From CANKJK01 sp964400405 (GTDB taxonomy: Bacteria > Acidobacteriota > Vicinamibacteria > Vicinamibacterales > UBA2999), in NCBI GenBank assembly GCA_964400405.1, contig CAYNUO010000001.1, positions 16,275 to 80,274 on the forward strand: a stretch of 64,000 bases of DNA, given 5' to 3'. Position 1 is the stretch's first letter, and every line of letters starts with the position of its first letter. The position numbers and the translations under genes are program-made. This document shows, piece after piece, positions 41,553 to 50,379 of the stretch. The notes under the pieces were generated by a model. It searched no databases and had not been told where the DNA came from. It worked only from the letters and a program-made list of their open reading frames with translations.

Positions 41553-43379
41553 ATGGTGCGCCTCCGGGGCCTGGCCCTGCTCTCCGCCCTCGCCCTGGTC
41601 TCCGGCGCCTCCCTGCCGGCGGCGTCGCGCGCCTTCCCGGTGGATGACATCAAGCCAGGGATGACGGCCGAAGGCCGGACGGTCTTTGCCGGTGACCGCC
41701 TGGAGACCTTCACCGTCCGCATCCTCGGCGTGCTGAAGAACGTGATGGGTCCGCAGCGGACGCTGATCCTTGCGCGCCTCGAAGGCGGGCCGCTCGCGAG
41801 CACCGGCGTCATCGCCGGCATGAGCGGGAGCCCCGTCTACATCGACGGCCGGCTGGTCGGCGCGGTCGCCTATTCGCTGGGCGCGTTTGCCACGGAGCCC
41901 ATCGCGGGCATCACGCCCATCGGCGAGATGATCGCCGATGCCGCGCTCGACGCGCCTCGGCGACGCGCCGCGGCGGTGCGCCTGCCCCGAGGCGACGGTA
42001 CGGACGACCCGGTCGCGGACGCCCGCGAGGCCTTCGCCGCGCTTGCCCCGTTCGTCCGCTCTCCGGCTGACGCCCAGCCGCTCGGCGGCACGCTGCCCGG
42101 TCTCGCCGCCACCGGCGCGATGCTGCGCCCCATTGCCACGCCGCTCGGGCTGTCCGGCTTCTCCGCGTCGACGATCGCGCCGCTGGACGCGCTCTTCCAG
42201 CAGTCCGGCTTCCTGCCCTCGATGGCGGGCGCAGCCGCGGACCCCGGCTCAGCCTCAACCGCGCCGCTCCGCCCCGGCGATCCGGTCGGCATCACGATGG
42301 TCAGCGGCGACCTGGAGGTCGGCGCCACAGGCACGGTCACCGAGATCGACGGCGACCGCGTCTACGCCTTCGGCCATCCGTTCTACAACCTCGGCCCGAC
42401 GACGTTCCCCATGACGCGGGCGTGGGTGCACGCGATCCTGCCAAGCCTGCAGTCGTCGCTGAAGATTGCCAGCACGGGCGCCGTGATCGGCACCATCTCG
42501 CAGGACCGCGCCACCACGATCGCCGGCCGCCTCGGGCCCGGCCCCGCACAGATCCCCGTCTCGCTCGCGCTGACGATGGGCGGCACCACACGCACGTTCC
42601 GGATGCAGGTCGCGCAGGATCAGCTGTTCACGCCGCTGATGACCTACCTGTCCATCGTGGAGACGCTGACGTCCTATCAGCGGCAGATGGGCACGTCTAC
42701 CTACGCCGTCACCGGACGGATATCGCTCAAGGGCCGCGGCGACATCGCGATTGACGACGTCTTCACCGGCGACCAGGCGCCGACGGGCGCGGGCAACGCG
42801 GTGATGGGTCCGCTCAACAGCCTCCTGCGGAACGTCCACGAGGACGTGACCATCGACGGCGTCACGCTCAACGTGACGGCGAGCGAGGACACGCGCACCG
42901 CCGTCCTCGAGCGCGTCAGTGTCGGCGCGGCGAGCGTCAAGCCGGGCGAGACCGTCCCGGTCACGATCCAGGCGCGGACGTATCGCGGCGCGCCGATCAC
43001 GCGCACGGTGCCTGTCAGGATTCCCGCGAACGCCCGCGGGGCGGTTTCCATCCTCGTGGCCGACGCCGTGCGCACCGTCCAGGCCGACCCCCGGGATGCG
43101 GGCCCCGCGCAGATGCAGAGCCTGCCGCAGCTGCTGACCGCGCTCCGGTCCGTCCGCCGGTCGAACCGCTTCTACGTTCGCTTCGTCACGCCCGAAGCCG
43201 GCGCCGTGGTCCGTGGGGAGTCCCTGCAGGCGTTGCCCGCCTCGGTCATCGCCGTCATGGAAGGCGACCGTCAGGGCGGCAGCTTCCGCGGCCTCGGAGC
43301 CGCGCTCACCGGTGACTGGGACGTGGCCTTCGACTACGCCGTGTCCGGCTCCCGCACGATCACCATTCCGGTCGACTGA
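41553..43379 (+). CDS. Exported SpoIVB (S55) peptidase-like protein
   Basis: A 608-residue protein with a signal peptide (GLALLSALALVSGASLPAAS). The S55-like module follows: GVIAGMSGSPVYIDGRLVGA, whose Ser is the expected nucleophile, then AYSLGAFATEPIAGITPI. A second conserved stretch FGHPFYNLGPTTFPMTRAWVH could supply the His. The C-terminal about 250 residues are beta-rich, with no transmembrane anchor. In sporulating Firmicutes S55 cleaves SpoIVFA; here no sporulation genes are seen, so the role is probably envelope proteolysis or a binding scaffold. Confidence 0.75.
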   Translation: MVRLRGLALLSALALVSGASLPAASRAFPVDDIKPGMTAEGRTVFAGDRLETFTVRILGVLKNVMGPQRTLILARLEGGPLASTGVIAGMSGSPVYIDGRLVGAVAYSLGAFATEPIAGITPIGEMIADAALDAPRRRAAAVRLPRGDGTDDPVADAREAFAALAPFVRSPADAQPLGGTLPGLAATGAMLRPIATPLGLSGFSASTIAPLDALFQQSGFLPSMAGAAADPGSASTAPLRPGDPVGITMVSGDLEVGATGTVTEIDGDRVYAFGHPFYNLGPTTFPMTRAWVHAILPSLQSSLKIASTGAVIGTISQDRATTIAGRLGPGPAQIPVSLALTMGGTTRTFRMQVAQDQLFTPLMTYLSIVETLTSYQRQMGTSTYAVTGRISLKGRGDIAIDDVFTGDQAPTGAGNAVMGPLNSLLRNVHEDVTIDGVTLNVTASEDTRTAVLERVSVGAASVKPGETVPVTIQARTYRGAPITRTVPVRIPANARGAVSILVADAVRTVQADPRDAGPAQMQSLPQLLTALRSVRRSNRFYVRFVTPEAGAVVRGESLQALPASVIAVMEGDRQGGSFRGLGAALTGDWDVAFDYAVSGSRTITIPVD

Positions 43380-43396
43380 CGCCCGCTCCCACGTCT

Positions 43397-45643
43397 ATGC
43401 GTATCCGTTCGCTCACGGTCCTGCTTCCCGGCTGCGCGGCGTTCCTGCTCGGCGCGGCCGTTCTCGGCGCCGCCGCGCCCGCCGTCTGGCAGGCCGCCGG
43501 CGCGGCCGATTTTCTGAAGGGCGAGATCGAGAACCTCGCGGTGGACGCACGGGGCCGGCTCACGCTGGCACCGGCGTCGACCGTTCTGCACGACCCCGCC
43601 CTCCCGTTCGTGTGGGCGCTGGTCGAGGGCACGAACGGCGTGCTCTATGCCGGTACCGGTAACGACGGCCAGGTCGTCGCGGTCGAGCCGTCCTCGCGCA
43701 GCCGCGTCGTCTTCGACGCCGAACAGCTGGAGGCGCACGCGCTGGCGCCGGCGCCGGGCGGCGGCGTCTACGTCGGCACGTCGCCCGACGGCGCGGTGTA
43801 CAAGGTGGACGCCGCCGGCAAGGCGGAGCGCGTCTTCGATCCGCCGGACAAGTACATCTGGAGCCTGGCCGTCGCGCCGTCCGGTGATCTCTTCGTCGGT
43901 ACCGGCGATCAGGCCCGCGTCTACAAGGTCGCGCCGGGCGGCGCCTCGACGACGTTCTACACGGCAAAGGCCGCGCACGTGATGTCGCTCGCGTTCGACG
44001 CCACCGGCCGGCTGGTGGTCGGCACGGAGTCGCCAGGGCGCGTGATTCAGCTCGACGCGGCCGGAAAGCCGTTCGTGCTGATCGACTCCCCGCACACCGA
44101 CATCCACAGCCTGCGCCTCGGCCCCGACGGCGCGATCTACGCCGTGGCCGCGAGCGCGAAGGCCGCACCGGCAGGCGCCGCGCCGCGCCCCCCGGCGGCG
44201 GGCAGCACCTCGACCTCGACGGCCGGCGGCACCGCGACGGTCACGGTCGAGGTCACGGCCGTCGCCGTTGCCGGTGACGCCGGCGCGACGGCGACACCTG
44301 CCGCCAGTCCGGGTGACGGCAGCGGAGCCATTTACCGCATCCAGGCGGACGGCCTCTGGGACACCGTGTGGGACGCGAAGGGCGATGTGCCCTACGACGT
44401 GGCCATCGAACCGGACGGTGCCCTGCTGGTGGCCACCGGCAGCCGCGGCCGGCTCTACCGCCTGTCGGGGAACCCGGCCGAAGCGTCGCTGGTCACGCGT
44501 CAGAAGGCCCAGCACGTCACGGCGCTCGTGCGCACGAAAGCCGGCGCCGTGGTCTACGCGACGTCGAATCCCGGCCGCATCCTGCGCCTCGACACGACGC
44601 CTGCCTCGGGCGGGACCTACGAATCCGATGTCCGCGATGCGCAGTCCGTGTCGACGTGGGGCGTGATCCGCTGGCGCGCCACCACACCCGCCGGCGCGCG
44701 CGTCGTCGTCGCGACACGGACCGGCAACACGAAGACACCCGACGAGACGTGGAGCGACTGGTCCGCGCCGTACGCCGCTGCCGCCGGAAGCACCATCAGC
44801 AGTCCGAAGGCGCGGTACCTCCAGTGGCGCGTCGCGCTCAATGCCCAGGGCGAGTCGCCGGTCCTCACGTCGGTCGCCGCGAGTTACCTGCCGCGGAACG
44901 CCAGGCCCGTGGTCTCCAGCGTGACGGTGCACCCGCCCGGCACCGTGTTCCAGCGGCCGTACCCTTCCGGCGATCCCGACCTCGCCGGCTACGAGCTCGA
45001 ACCACCCGCCCGGAAGGCGCTGACGGCCGGCGGTCCGAAGGAGGGCGTGCAACTGGGCAAGAAGGCCTACGAACGCGGTCTGCTCACGCTGCAGTGGCGC
45101 GCCGAGGACGGCAACGGCGACGACCTCGAGTTCGACGTGCTCTATCGCCGCGAAGGCGACGCAGCGTGGAAGCCCCTGCGCCAGCGGCTCGCCGAGGCGC
45201 TGACGGTCTGGGACACGGCGTCGGTTCCGGACGGCGTCTACACCGTGCGTATCGTGGCGTCGGATGCGCCGTCGAATCCGTCGGGCGCCGCCCTGACCGG
45301 GTACCTGGACAGCAGCGTGGTCGACATCGACAACACCGCGCCGACGGTCACGACCGGCGGCGTCCGCCGGGACGGGGCGCGGACCGTGATCACGCTCGAC
45401 GTGCGCGACGCCGCATCGCCGCTCAAGACGGTCGAGTTCACGCTCGACGGCCAGCGCTGGCTGCCGCTCTATGCCAGAGACGGGTTGATCGACTCGCGGG
45501 AAGAGGCCGTCGAGCTGACGCTTGAAGCCGGGCAGGAGGACCGGACCATCGTGGTCCGTGTGACCGACGCCCTCAACAACGCGGGCAGCGGGACGGTGAG
45601 CGCAGCGCCAGCGCCCGCGGCGCCGGCCGCGCCCCGCCGCTGA
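43397..45643 (+). CDS. Exported beta-propeller protein with C-terminal Ig-like region
   Basis: A 748-residue protein with an N-terminal signal-like helix (LLPGCAAFLLGAAVLGAAAP). At least five propeller-type repeats follow (LYAGTGNDGQVVAVE, VYVGTSPDGAVYKVDAAG, LFVGTGDQARVYKVAPGG, LVVGTESPGRVIQLDAAG, LLVATGSRGRLYRLSG). The third and fourth quarters contain a Thr/Ala/Pro insertion and fibronectin- or Ig-like strands. It starts 17 nt after the S55-like gene and may be a partner or substrate. Enzymatic function not apparent. Confidence 0.65.
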   Translation: MRIRSLTVLLPGCAAFLLGAAVLGAAAPAVWQAAGAADFLKGEIENLAVDARGRLTLAPASTVLHDPALPFVWALVEGTNGVLYAGTGNDGQVVAVEPSSRSRVVFDAEQLEAHALAPAPGGGVYVGTSPDGAVYKVDAAGKAERVFDPPDKYIWSLAVAPSGDLFVGTGDQARVYKVAPGGASTTFYTAKAAHVMSLAFDATGRLVVGTESPGRVIQLDAAGKPFVLIDSPHTDIHSLRLGPDGAIYAVAASAKAAPAGAAPRPPAAGSTSTSTAGGTATVTVEVTAVAVAGDAGATATPAASPGDGSGAIYRIQADGLWDTVWDAKGDVPYDVAIEPDGALLVATGSRGRLYRLSGNPAEASLVTRQKAQHVTALVRTKAGAVVYATSNPGRILRLDTTPASGGTYESDVRDAQSVSTWGVIRWRATTPAGARVVVATRTGNTKTPDETWSDWSAPYAAAAGSTISSPKARYLQWRVALNAQGESPVLTSVAASYLPRNARPVVSSVTVHPPGTVFQRPYPSGDPDLAGYELEPPARKALTAGGPKEGVQLGKKAYERGLLTLQWRAEDGNGDDLEFDVLYRREGDAAWKPLRQRLAEALTVWDTASVPDGVYTVRIVASDAPSNPSGAALTGYLDSSVVDIDNTAPTVTTGGVRRDGARTVITLDVRDAASPLKTVEFTLDGQRWLPLYARDGLIDSREEAVELTLEAGQEDRTIVVRVTDALNNAGSGTVSAAPAPAAPAAPRR

Positions 45644-45658
45644 GCCCGCCGATTCAGA

Positions 45659-46555
45659 TCAGGACGGGCGTCGCGAGCCCAGCGGGCCCGACGACGGCAG
45701 CACGTTGACGGACGAACCGCGGACCGTCGTCCTCGCGACCACCCAGACCAGATTCACCGCGACCGGCTCACCGTGCGACTGGGCCGGAGCAAAGCGCAGC
45801 CGCGAGACCGCCCGCTCCATGAACGCGTCCGGGCGCCGCTCTCCCCTGGACCACACCGCCTTCCGCGCCGTGCTCTCACGACGCCCGGCGCCCCTGGCCG
45901 CAGCTCCTCTGACCGCGGCGTCGTTCATCGCCGCGTCGTTCAGGCCGGCATCGTTCAGCAACGTGTAGTCGCGCAACTTGCCCTGCCGCGTCACGGTGCC
46001 CGCGATGGCGTACACCACGTCGTCCGCCATCGCGGACAGCTCCGGCGCGTCGTCCGTATAGGCGGGAATCGTCAGACGCGGCGGCAGCATCCGCGCGTCG
46101 AGCATCATCGGATTCGCGTCGGACCCGGGGCTGGCCAGCGCCCGCATCATGGCGGCCAGCGAATTCGCCGTCTGCACCTCGAGCGCGATGGCGAGCGCCG
46201 CCGTCAGCAGCGCGCAGATCGCGACGCCGCAGGTCGCCCCTGCCAGCGCCCACGCGACCCGCCGCTCGCCACACAGCTGCCGGAACCGCACCGCCCACGA
46301 CATCGCGTGCTCGGCCCTCACGCGCTCCGACATCTGCCCGACCATGACGTCCAGGTCGAGGTCCAGGCCGGGCGTCACCGGCGCGGCCAGCCGGAGGCCG
46401 TTGCCGATGATCTGCATGTCCTCCAGATGCGCGGCGCACTCGCGGCACACGCGCACGTGCGCCTCCACCACCACCTGTTCGGCGACGACGAGCTCGCCGT
46501 CGACAAACGCGGAGAGCATCGGCCGGGCGACTTCGCAACCCACCACCGGCGTCAT
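45659..46555 (-). CDS. Anti-sigma factor with zinc finger and TonB-like C-terminus
   Basis: A 298-residue membrane protein. The N-terminal ZAS domain has the H-x3-C-x2-C motif in EAHVRVCRECAAHL. One transmembrane helix (ALAGATCGVAICALLTAALAIAL) precedes a periplasmic region. There, DDVVYAIAGTVTRQGKLRDYTLLN and FMERAVSRLRFAPAQSHGEPVAVNL read like a TonB C-terminal fold, interrupted by an Asn-Asp-Ala repeat. ATGA overlap with the sigma gene. It would hold the ECF sigma factor until a periplasmic signal acts. Confidence 0.8.
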   Translation of the reverse strand: MTPVVGCEVARPMLSAFVDGELVVAEQVVVEAHVRVCRECAAHLEDMQIIGNGLRLAAPVTPGLDLDLDVMVGQMSERVRAEHAMSWAVRFRQLCGERRVAWALAGATCGVAICALLTAALAIALEVQTANSLAAMMRALASPGSDANPMMLDARMLPPRLTIPAYTDDAPELSAMADDVVYAIAGTVTRQGKLRDYTLLNDAGLNDAAMNDAAVRGAAARGAGRRESTARKAVWSRGERRPDAFMERAVSRLRFAPAQSHGEPVAVNLVWVVARTTVRGSSVNVLPSSGPLGSRRPS

Positions 46556-47151
46556 GGCCGCACCCCGAGCAGCTCCGCGCGCAGGGCCTGCCGGGCGCGC
46601 GTGAGCCGCGACTTCACCGTGCCTACGGCGATTCCGAGCGAGAAGGCAATCTCCTCATAGCGCAGGCCGTCGATCTCCCTGAGCACCATCGCCGTGCGCT
46701 GATCGAACGGCAAGGCCTCCAGCGCCTGCCAGAGCTTGGCCGCGACTTCCTTCGAGGCCAGCACGCCGTCGGGAAGCCGGCTCGCGCACGGCAGGTCCCC
46801 TGTCTCCTCGACGTGCTGGTCCAATGAGATTTGATCCTTGCGATGCCGGCGCATCCACCCGCGCTGCCGGTTGCGTGCCTGGTTGACGACGATGCGGTAG
46901 ATCCACGTCCGCAGCGCGGACTCGCCGCGGAATGACGGCAGCGTCCGGAAGACGCGCAGGAAGACCTCCTGCGAGAGGTCACGCGCTTCTTCCTGATTGC
47001 CAAGGAGGTGGAAGGCGAGGTTGAAGACCATGCGCTGGTGATCGCCCACCAACTCGGCACACGCCTGCTGGTCGCCGCTCGTGCACCGGGCGATGAGCGC
47101 GGCTTCGGCTGGTGCCGCCGCGTCCCAGGTTGCCGTATCCCACTCGTTCAC
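46552..47151 (-). CDS. ECF-type RNA polymerase sigma factor (RpoE-like)
   Basis: A 199-residue group 4 sigma factor. Region 2 reads VFNLAFHLLGNQEEARDLSQEVFLRVFRTL with the -10-binding helices and W-rich FRGESALRTWIYRIVVNQARN; region 4 is LPFDQRTAMVLREIDGLRYEEIAFSLGIAVGTVKSRLTRARQAL. GTG 47151 follows GGAGGAGCA. It is coupled to its membrane anti-sigma factor, so it probably responds to envelope stress. Confidence 0.94.
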   Translation of the reverse strand: MNEWDTATWDAAAPAEAALIARCTSGDQQACAELVGDHQRMVFNLAFHLLGNQEEARDLSQEVFLRVFRTLPSFRGESALRTWIYRIVVNQARNRQRGWMRRHRKDQISLDQHVEETGDLPCASRLPDGVLASKEVAAKLWQALEALPFDQRTAMVLREIDGLRYEEIAFSLGIAVGTVKSRLTRARQALRAELLGVRP

Positions 47152-47284
47152 GCCTGCTCCTCCGGGCCGTCGCCCGTGCCGCCTGCTGTGAGTGTACTCC
47201 CCGCCGCTCGTTGAATTGGACACCGGTTTGGCGCGCGGGTTCCCTCGGGGTTCAGGCCGGAGGTCGCCACGGCCCGAGGCGCGG

Positions 47285-47290
47285 TAGGAT
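47285..47290 (+). promoter_or_regulatory. -10 box of the TPR-protein gene
   Basis: TAGGAT ends 7 nt before ATG 47298 with no Shine-Dalgarno between, predicting a leaderless transcript. Confidence 0.4.
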
Positions 47291-47297
47291 GCGGCAG

Positions 47298-48596
47298 ATG
47301 CGCCGGAGAACCGCCGTGACCGCCGTCGTGTCGGCCATCGTGGCCGGACTGGTCCTGGGCTGGAACACGATCGGCCAGGACCGCTCGTTCCGCGCGCTGA
47401 TCCGCGACGGCGACGCCGCCCTCGCCGCCGGCGACACCTCGGCCGCGGCGGCCGCCTTCAGCGGCGCACTCGCCATCAAGCCCGACTCCACGGTCGCCCG
47501 CGTCAAGCGCGGCGACACGTATCGCCGCCGGGGCGAACTGCAGGCGGCGCTCGCCGACCTCACCGCCGCCGGCGCGCTCGACCCGTCGGCGACCCGCGCC
47601 AAGGAACTGCTCGGCGATGTCCACCTCGCGCTCGGCCACGCCCCGCGCGCCATCGAGATCTACCGCGCCTACCTCGCCCTGGACGAGCGCGCGCCGCTCG
47701 TGCTCGTCAAGCTGGCAGGCGCGGAGCTTGCGGAAGGCGAAGGGTCGGCGGCGCTCGCGTCCGCGCGCCGTGCGATCACGCTCGACAGCCGGCTGGCCGA
47801 GGCGCACTACGTCGAGGGACTCGCGCTGCGGCAACGCGATCCGGTCCAGGCGGCCCGCTCGTTCAGCCGCGCCGTCGAGCTCAAGCCGGTGCTGATTCCG
47901 GCCCGTGAACAGCTCGGCGAAGTCCTGCTGGTCCTGGGACGCGTCAAGGAAGCCGCCGAGGCCCTGGACGCGATCGCCGCCCTCGAGCCGGCGAATCCAG
48001 GCCGCGCGGCCGCCGTCGTCGCCGCGTTTTCCACCGCCGGCAAGTACGACTCCGCGATCAAGCGGCTCGAGCGCGCGGAGGAACAGTTTCCGAACGACCC
48101 GGCGCTGGCCGGCGCGCGCGGACTGATCCTGCTGGACCGTGCGGAAGCCGAGCGGGACCGGCCGCTCCGCGCGGAAGCCGAAGCCGCGCTGGCGCCGCTG
48201 GCCGCCCGCGACCCGGCCTCGACGGCCGTGCTGACCGGGATGGGCCGCGCCCGGCTGCTGGCCGGTGACCCGCAGGGCGCCGTCCGCTGGCTGACACGCG
48301 CCACCGCCGCGCTGCCCGTCGATCCCGCCGCGCTGCGGTTGCTGGCCCGCGCCGCGATGGAAGCCGGAGACGCCCGTGCCGAAATGGCGGCGCTCGTCCG
48401 CCACGAAGCCCTCGCGCCGGGCACCGTCTGGGCCCTGCCCCACGCCAAGCGCATCGTCGAGGCGGCCCTCAAGTCCGGCGATCTCGCCGCGGCGACCGCG
48501 TGGATCCGGCGCGCCGAGCGCAACGCGCAGGACGACGCGGACGTGCTCGCGCTGGCCGAGGAAGTGCGGCGGCGCACACCGGACCGCGCGCTGTAG
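47298..48596 (+). CDS. Membrane-anchored tetratricopeptide-repeat protein
   Basis: A 432-residue protein: one N-terminal helix (VTAVVSAIVAGLVLGWNTIG), then about ten TPR-like helical pairs with the W/A-L-G-A-P pattern (e.g. GDTYRRRGELQAALADLTAAGALDP, LAEAHYVEGLALRQRDPVQAARSFSRAVELKP). It is probably an extracytoplasmic scaffold; the PEP-CTERM/PrsT-type TPR proteins have the same layout. Divergent from the ECF sigma factor. Confidence 0.75.
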   Translation: MRRRTAVTAVVSAIVAGLVLGWNTIGQDRSFRALIRDGDAALAAGDTSAAAAAFSGALAIKPDSTVARVKRGDTYRRRGELQAALADLTAAGALDPSATRAKELLGDVHLALGHAPRAIEIYRAYLALDERAPLVLVKLAGAELAEGEGSAALASARRAITLDSRLAEAHYVEGLALRQRDPVQAARSFSRAVELKPVLIPAREQLGEVLLVLGRVKEAAEALDAIAALEPANPGRAAAVVAAFSTAGKYDSAIKRLERAEEQFPNDPALAGARGLILLDRAEAERDRPLRAEAEAALAPLAARDPASTAVLTGMGRARLLAGDPQGAVRWLTRATAALPVDPAALRLLARAAMEAGDARAEMAALVRHEALAPGTVWALPHAKRIVEAALKSGDLAAATAWIRRAERNAQDDADVLALAEEVRRRTPDRAL

Positions 48597-48614
48597 AGGG
48601 TCGCGCGACCGGTG

Positions 48615-49418
48615 CTATTCCCTGCGCGCCGTGGCGTAGGGATCGATGCGGTCGCGGAGGCCGTCGCCGAGGAAGTTGAAGCCGAGCACGAGCAGCGCGA
48701 TGGCCAGGCCTGGCACGACGGTCAGATGCGGCGCGTCCAGCAGGTGCACGCGGCCGTTGTTGAGCATCGTGCCCCACGACGGCGCCGGGGGCTGCACACC
48801 GAGGCCGAGAAAGCTCAGCGACGCCTCCGAGAGAATCGCTCCGCCCATGCCAAGCGTGGCCTGCACGGTGATGGCCGGCAGCGCGCTCGGCAGAATGTGC
48901 CGCAGCAGGATGCGTGGGGTCGACGCACCGAGCGCGCGCGCCGCCTGCACGAAGTCCCACTCCCGCGCCCGCAGGACGTGCCCGCGCACCAGGCGCGCGT
49001 AGCCGACCCACCCGATGAGCGACAGCGCGAGCACGACGTGGCCGAGGCTCGGGCCCAGCACGGCCACCAGGGCGATCGCCAGCAGCAGGCCCGGGAACGC
49101 GAGCAGCACGTCCATGACACGGCTGATCCCGTCGTCCACCAGGCCGCCGGCGTAGCCGGCGATGGCACCGAGCGCCACGCCCACCGCCACCGACACCGAC
49201 ACGACGACGCCACCCACCAGCAATGACACGCGCGCGCCGGTCAGCAGCCGCGCGAGGATGTCGCGGCCGAGCTCATCGAGTCCGAAGGGGTGCCCCCACG
49301 AAGGGCCCGCCAGCCGCAACGGCAACTCCTGAGTGACCGGATCCAGCGGCAGAACCAGCGGACCCAGCACGCCGGCCGCGACCACGACACCGACCAGGGC
49401 GAGACCGAGGCGCATCAT
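48615..49418 (-). CDS. dppC: ABC transporter permease, DppC/OppC type
   Basis: A 267-residue inner-membrane permease with the family N-terminal FGLDELGRDILARLLTGARVSLLVG and the EAA loop LGASTPRILLRHILPSALP. Six spans. With DppB it would form the channel for peptides, nickel or other oligopeptide-like solutes. It lies 36 bp after dppB. No ATPase or binding protein gene is adjacent. Confidence 0.92.
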   Translation of the reverse strand: MMRLGLALVGVVVAAGVLGPLVLPLDPVTQELPLRLAGPSWGHPFGLDELGRDILARLLTGARVSLLVGGVVVSVSVAVGVALGAIAGYAGGLVDDGISRVMDVLLAFPGLLLAIALVAVLGPSLGHVVLALSLIGWVGYARLVRGHVLRAREWDFVQAARALGASTPRILLRHILPSALPAITVQATLGMGGAILSEASLSFLGLGVQPPAPSWGTMLNNGRVHLLDAPHLTVVPGLAIALLVLGFNFLGDGLRDRIDPYATARRE

Positions 49419-49454
49419 CGGGCGCTCCGGGCCGTGCCGCGCGTCGTCGCGGCG

Positions 49455-50372
49455 CTACTCATAGCGGATCCGCGGGTCGAGCGCGCCGTAGGCAAGGTCG
49501 GTCAACAGGTTGACGGTCACGTAGGTGATGGCGATGAACAGGATGCAGCCCTGCACCATGGGGTAGTCGCGGAAGCCGATGGACTGAATCAGCAGGCGGC
49601 CGATGCCGGGCCACGCAAAGACCGTCTCGGTGACGACGGTACCCGTCAGCACCGCGCCGAACTGCAGCCCCAGCAGCGTGACGACCGGGATCAGGCTGTT
49701 CCGCAGCGCGTGACGCACCACCACGCGGAACGGCGACGCGCCCTTGGCGCGCACGGCCTGCACATACGGCTGCGAGAGTTCCTCGAGCAGCGTGGCGCGT
49801 GTCATGCGCGCGAGCACGGCCGCCAGCGCCGCGCCGAGCGAGACGGCCGGCAGCACGAGATGCGCCCAGGTCCCACGCCCGGAGACCGGCAGCCAGCCGA
49901 GCTCCACGGCAAAGAACAGCGCCAGCAGCGGGCCGAGCCAGAACCCGGGAATCGACACGCCGGCCAGCGCCGCGGCCATCGCCGTGTGGTCGACCCACGA
50001 CCCGCGGCGCACGGCGGCCATCACACCGAGCGGAATGGCGATGAGGATCGCCAGCGCGACGGCCGCCAGCGCAAGCTCCACCGTCGCCGGCATCCGCTCG
50101 GCGATCGACGCCGCCACCGGCTGGCCGGTCCGGAGTGAGCGCCCGAGGTCACCGCGCGCGACGCCGCGCATGAATCGCGCGTACTGTGTCGTCAGGGGCG
50201 CATCCAGACCGAGGCGGTGCCGCAGCTCCTCGACGTCCTTCGGCGCCGCCGTTTCGCCGAGCATCGCCTGCACCGGGTCGCCGGGAATCAGGTGGATCAG
50301 CGCGAAGACGAGCGTCAACACCCCGATGAGCACGGGGATCGTCAACAGCAGCCGGCGCAACACGTAGCGCAT
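49455..50372 (-). CDS. dppB: ABC transporter permease, DppB/OppB type
   Basis: A 305-residue permease: N-terminal LRRLLLTIPVLIGVLTLVFALIHLIPGDP typical of DppB, then five further spans and the EAA motif VRAKGASPFRVVVRHALRNSLIPV. It begins 7 nt after the sigma-54 regulator, so the two are likely co-transcribed. Confidence 0.92.
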   Translation of the reverse strand: MRYVLRRLLLTIPVLIGVLTLVFALIHLIPGDPVQAMLGETAAPKDVEELRHRLGLDAPLTTQYARFMRGVARGDLGRSLRTGQPVAASIAERMPATVELALAAVALAILIAIPLGVMAAVRRGSWVDHTAMAAALAGVSIPGFWLGPLLALFFAVELGWLPVSGRGTWAHLVLPAVSLGAALAAVLARMTRATLLEELSQPYVQAVRAKGASPFRVVVRHALRNSLIPVVTLLGLQFGAVLTGTVVTETVFAWPGIGRLLIQSIGFRDYPMVQGCILFIAITYVTVNLLTDLAYGALDPRIRYE

Positions 50373-50379
50373 CCGGGCG

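Noticed and set aside
41553..43379. Evidence for sporulation because of the SpoIVB-like domain
   Set aside because: No other sporulation gene is in the window, and S55-like modules occur outside sporulating lineages.
48597..48614. Palindrome GGTCGCGCGACC as a terminator between convergent genes
   Set aside because: The arms leave almost no loop and no T-run follows; probably a chance GC palindrome.
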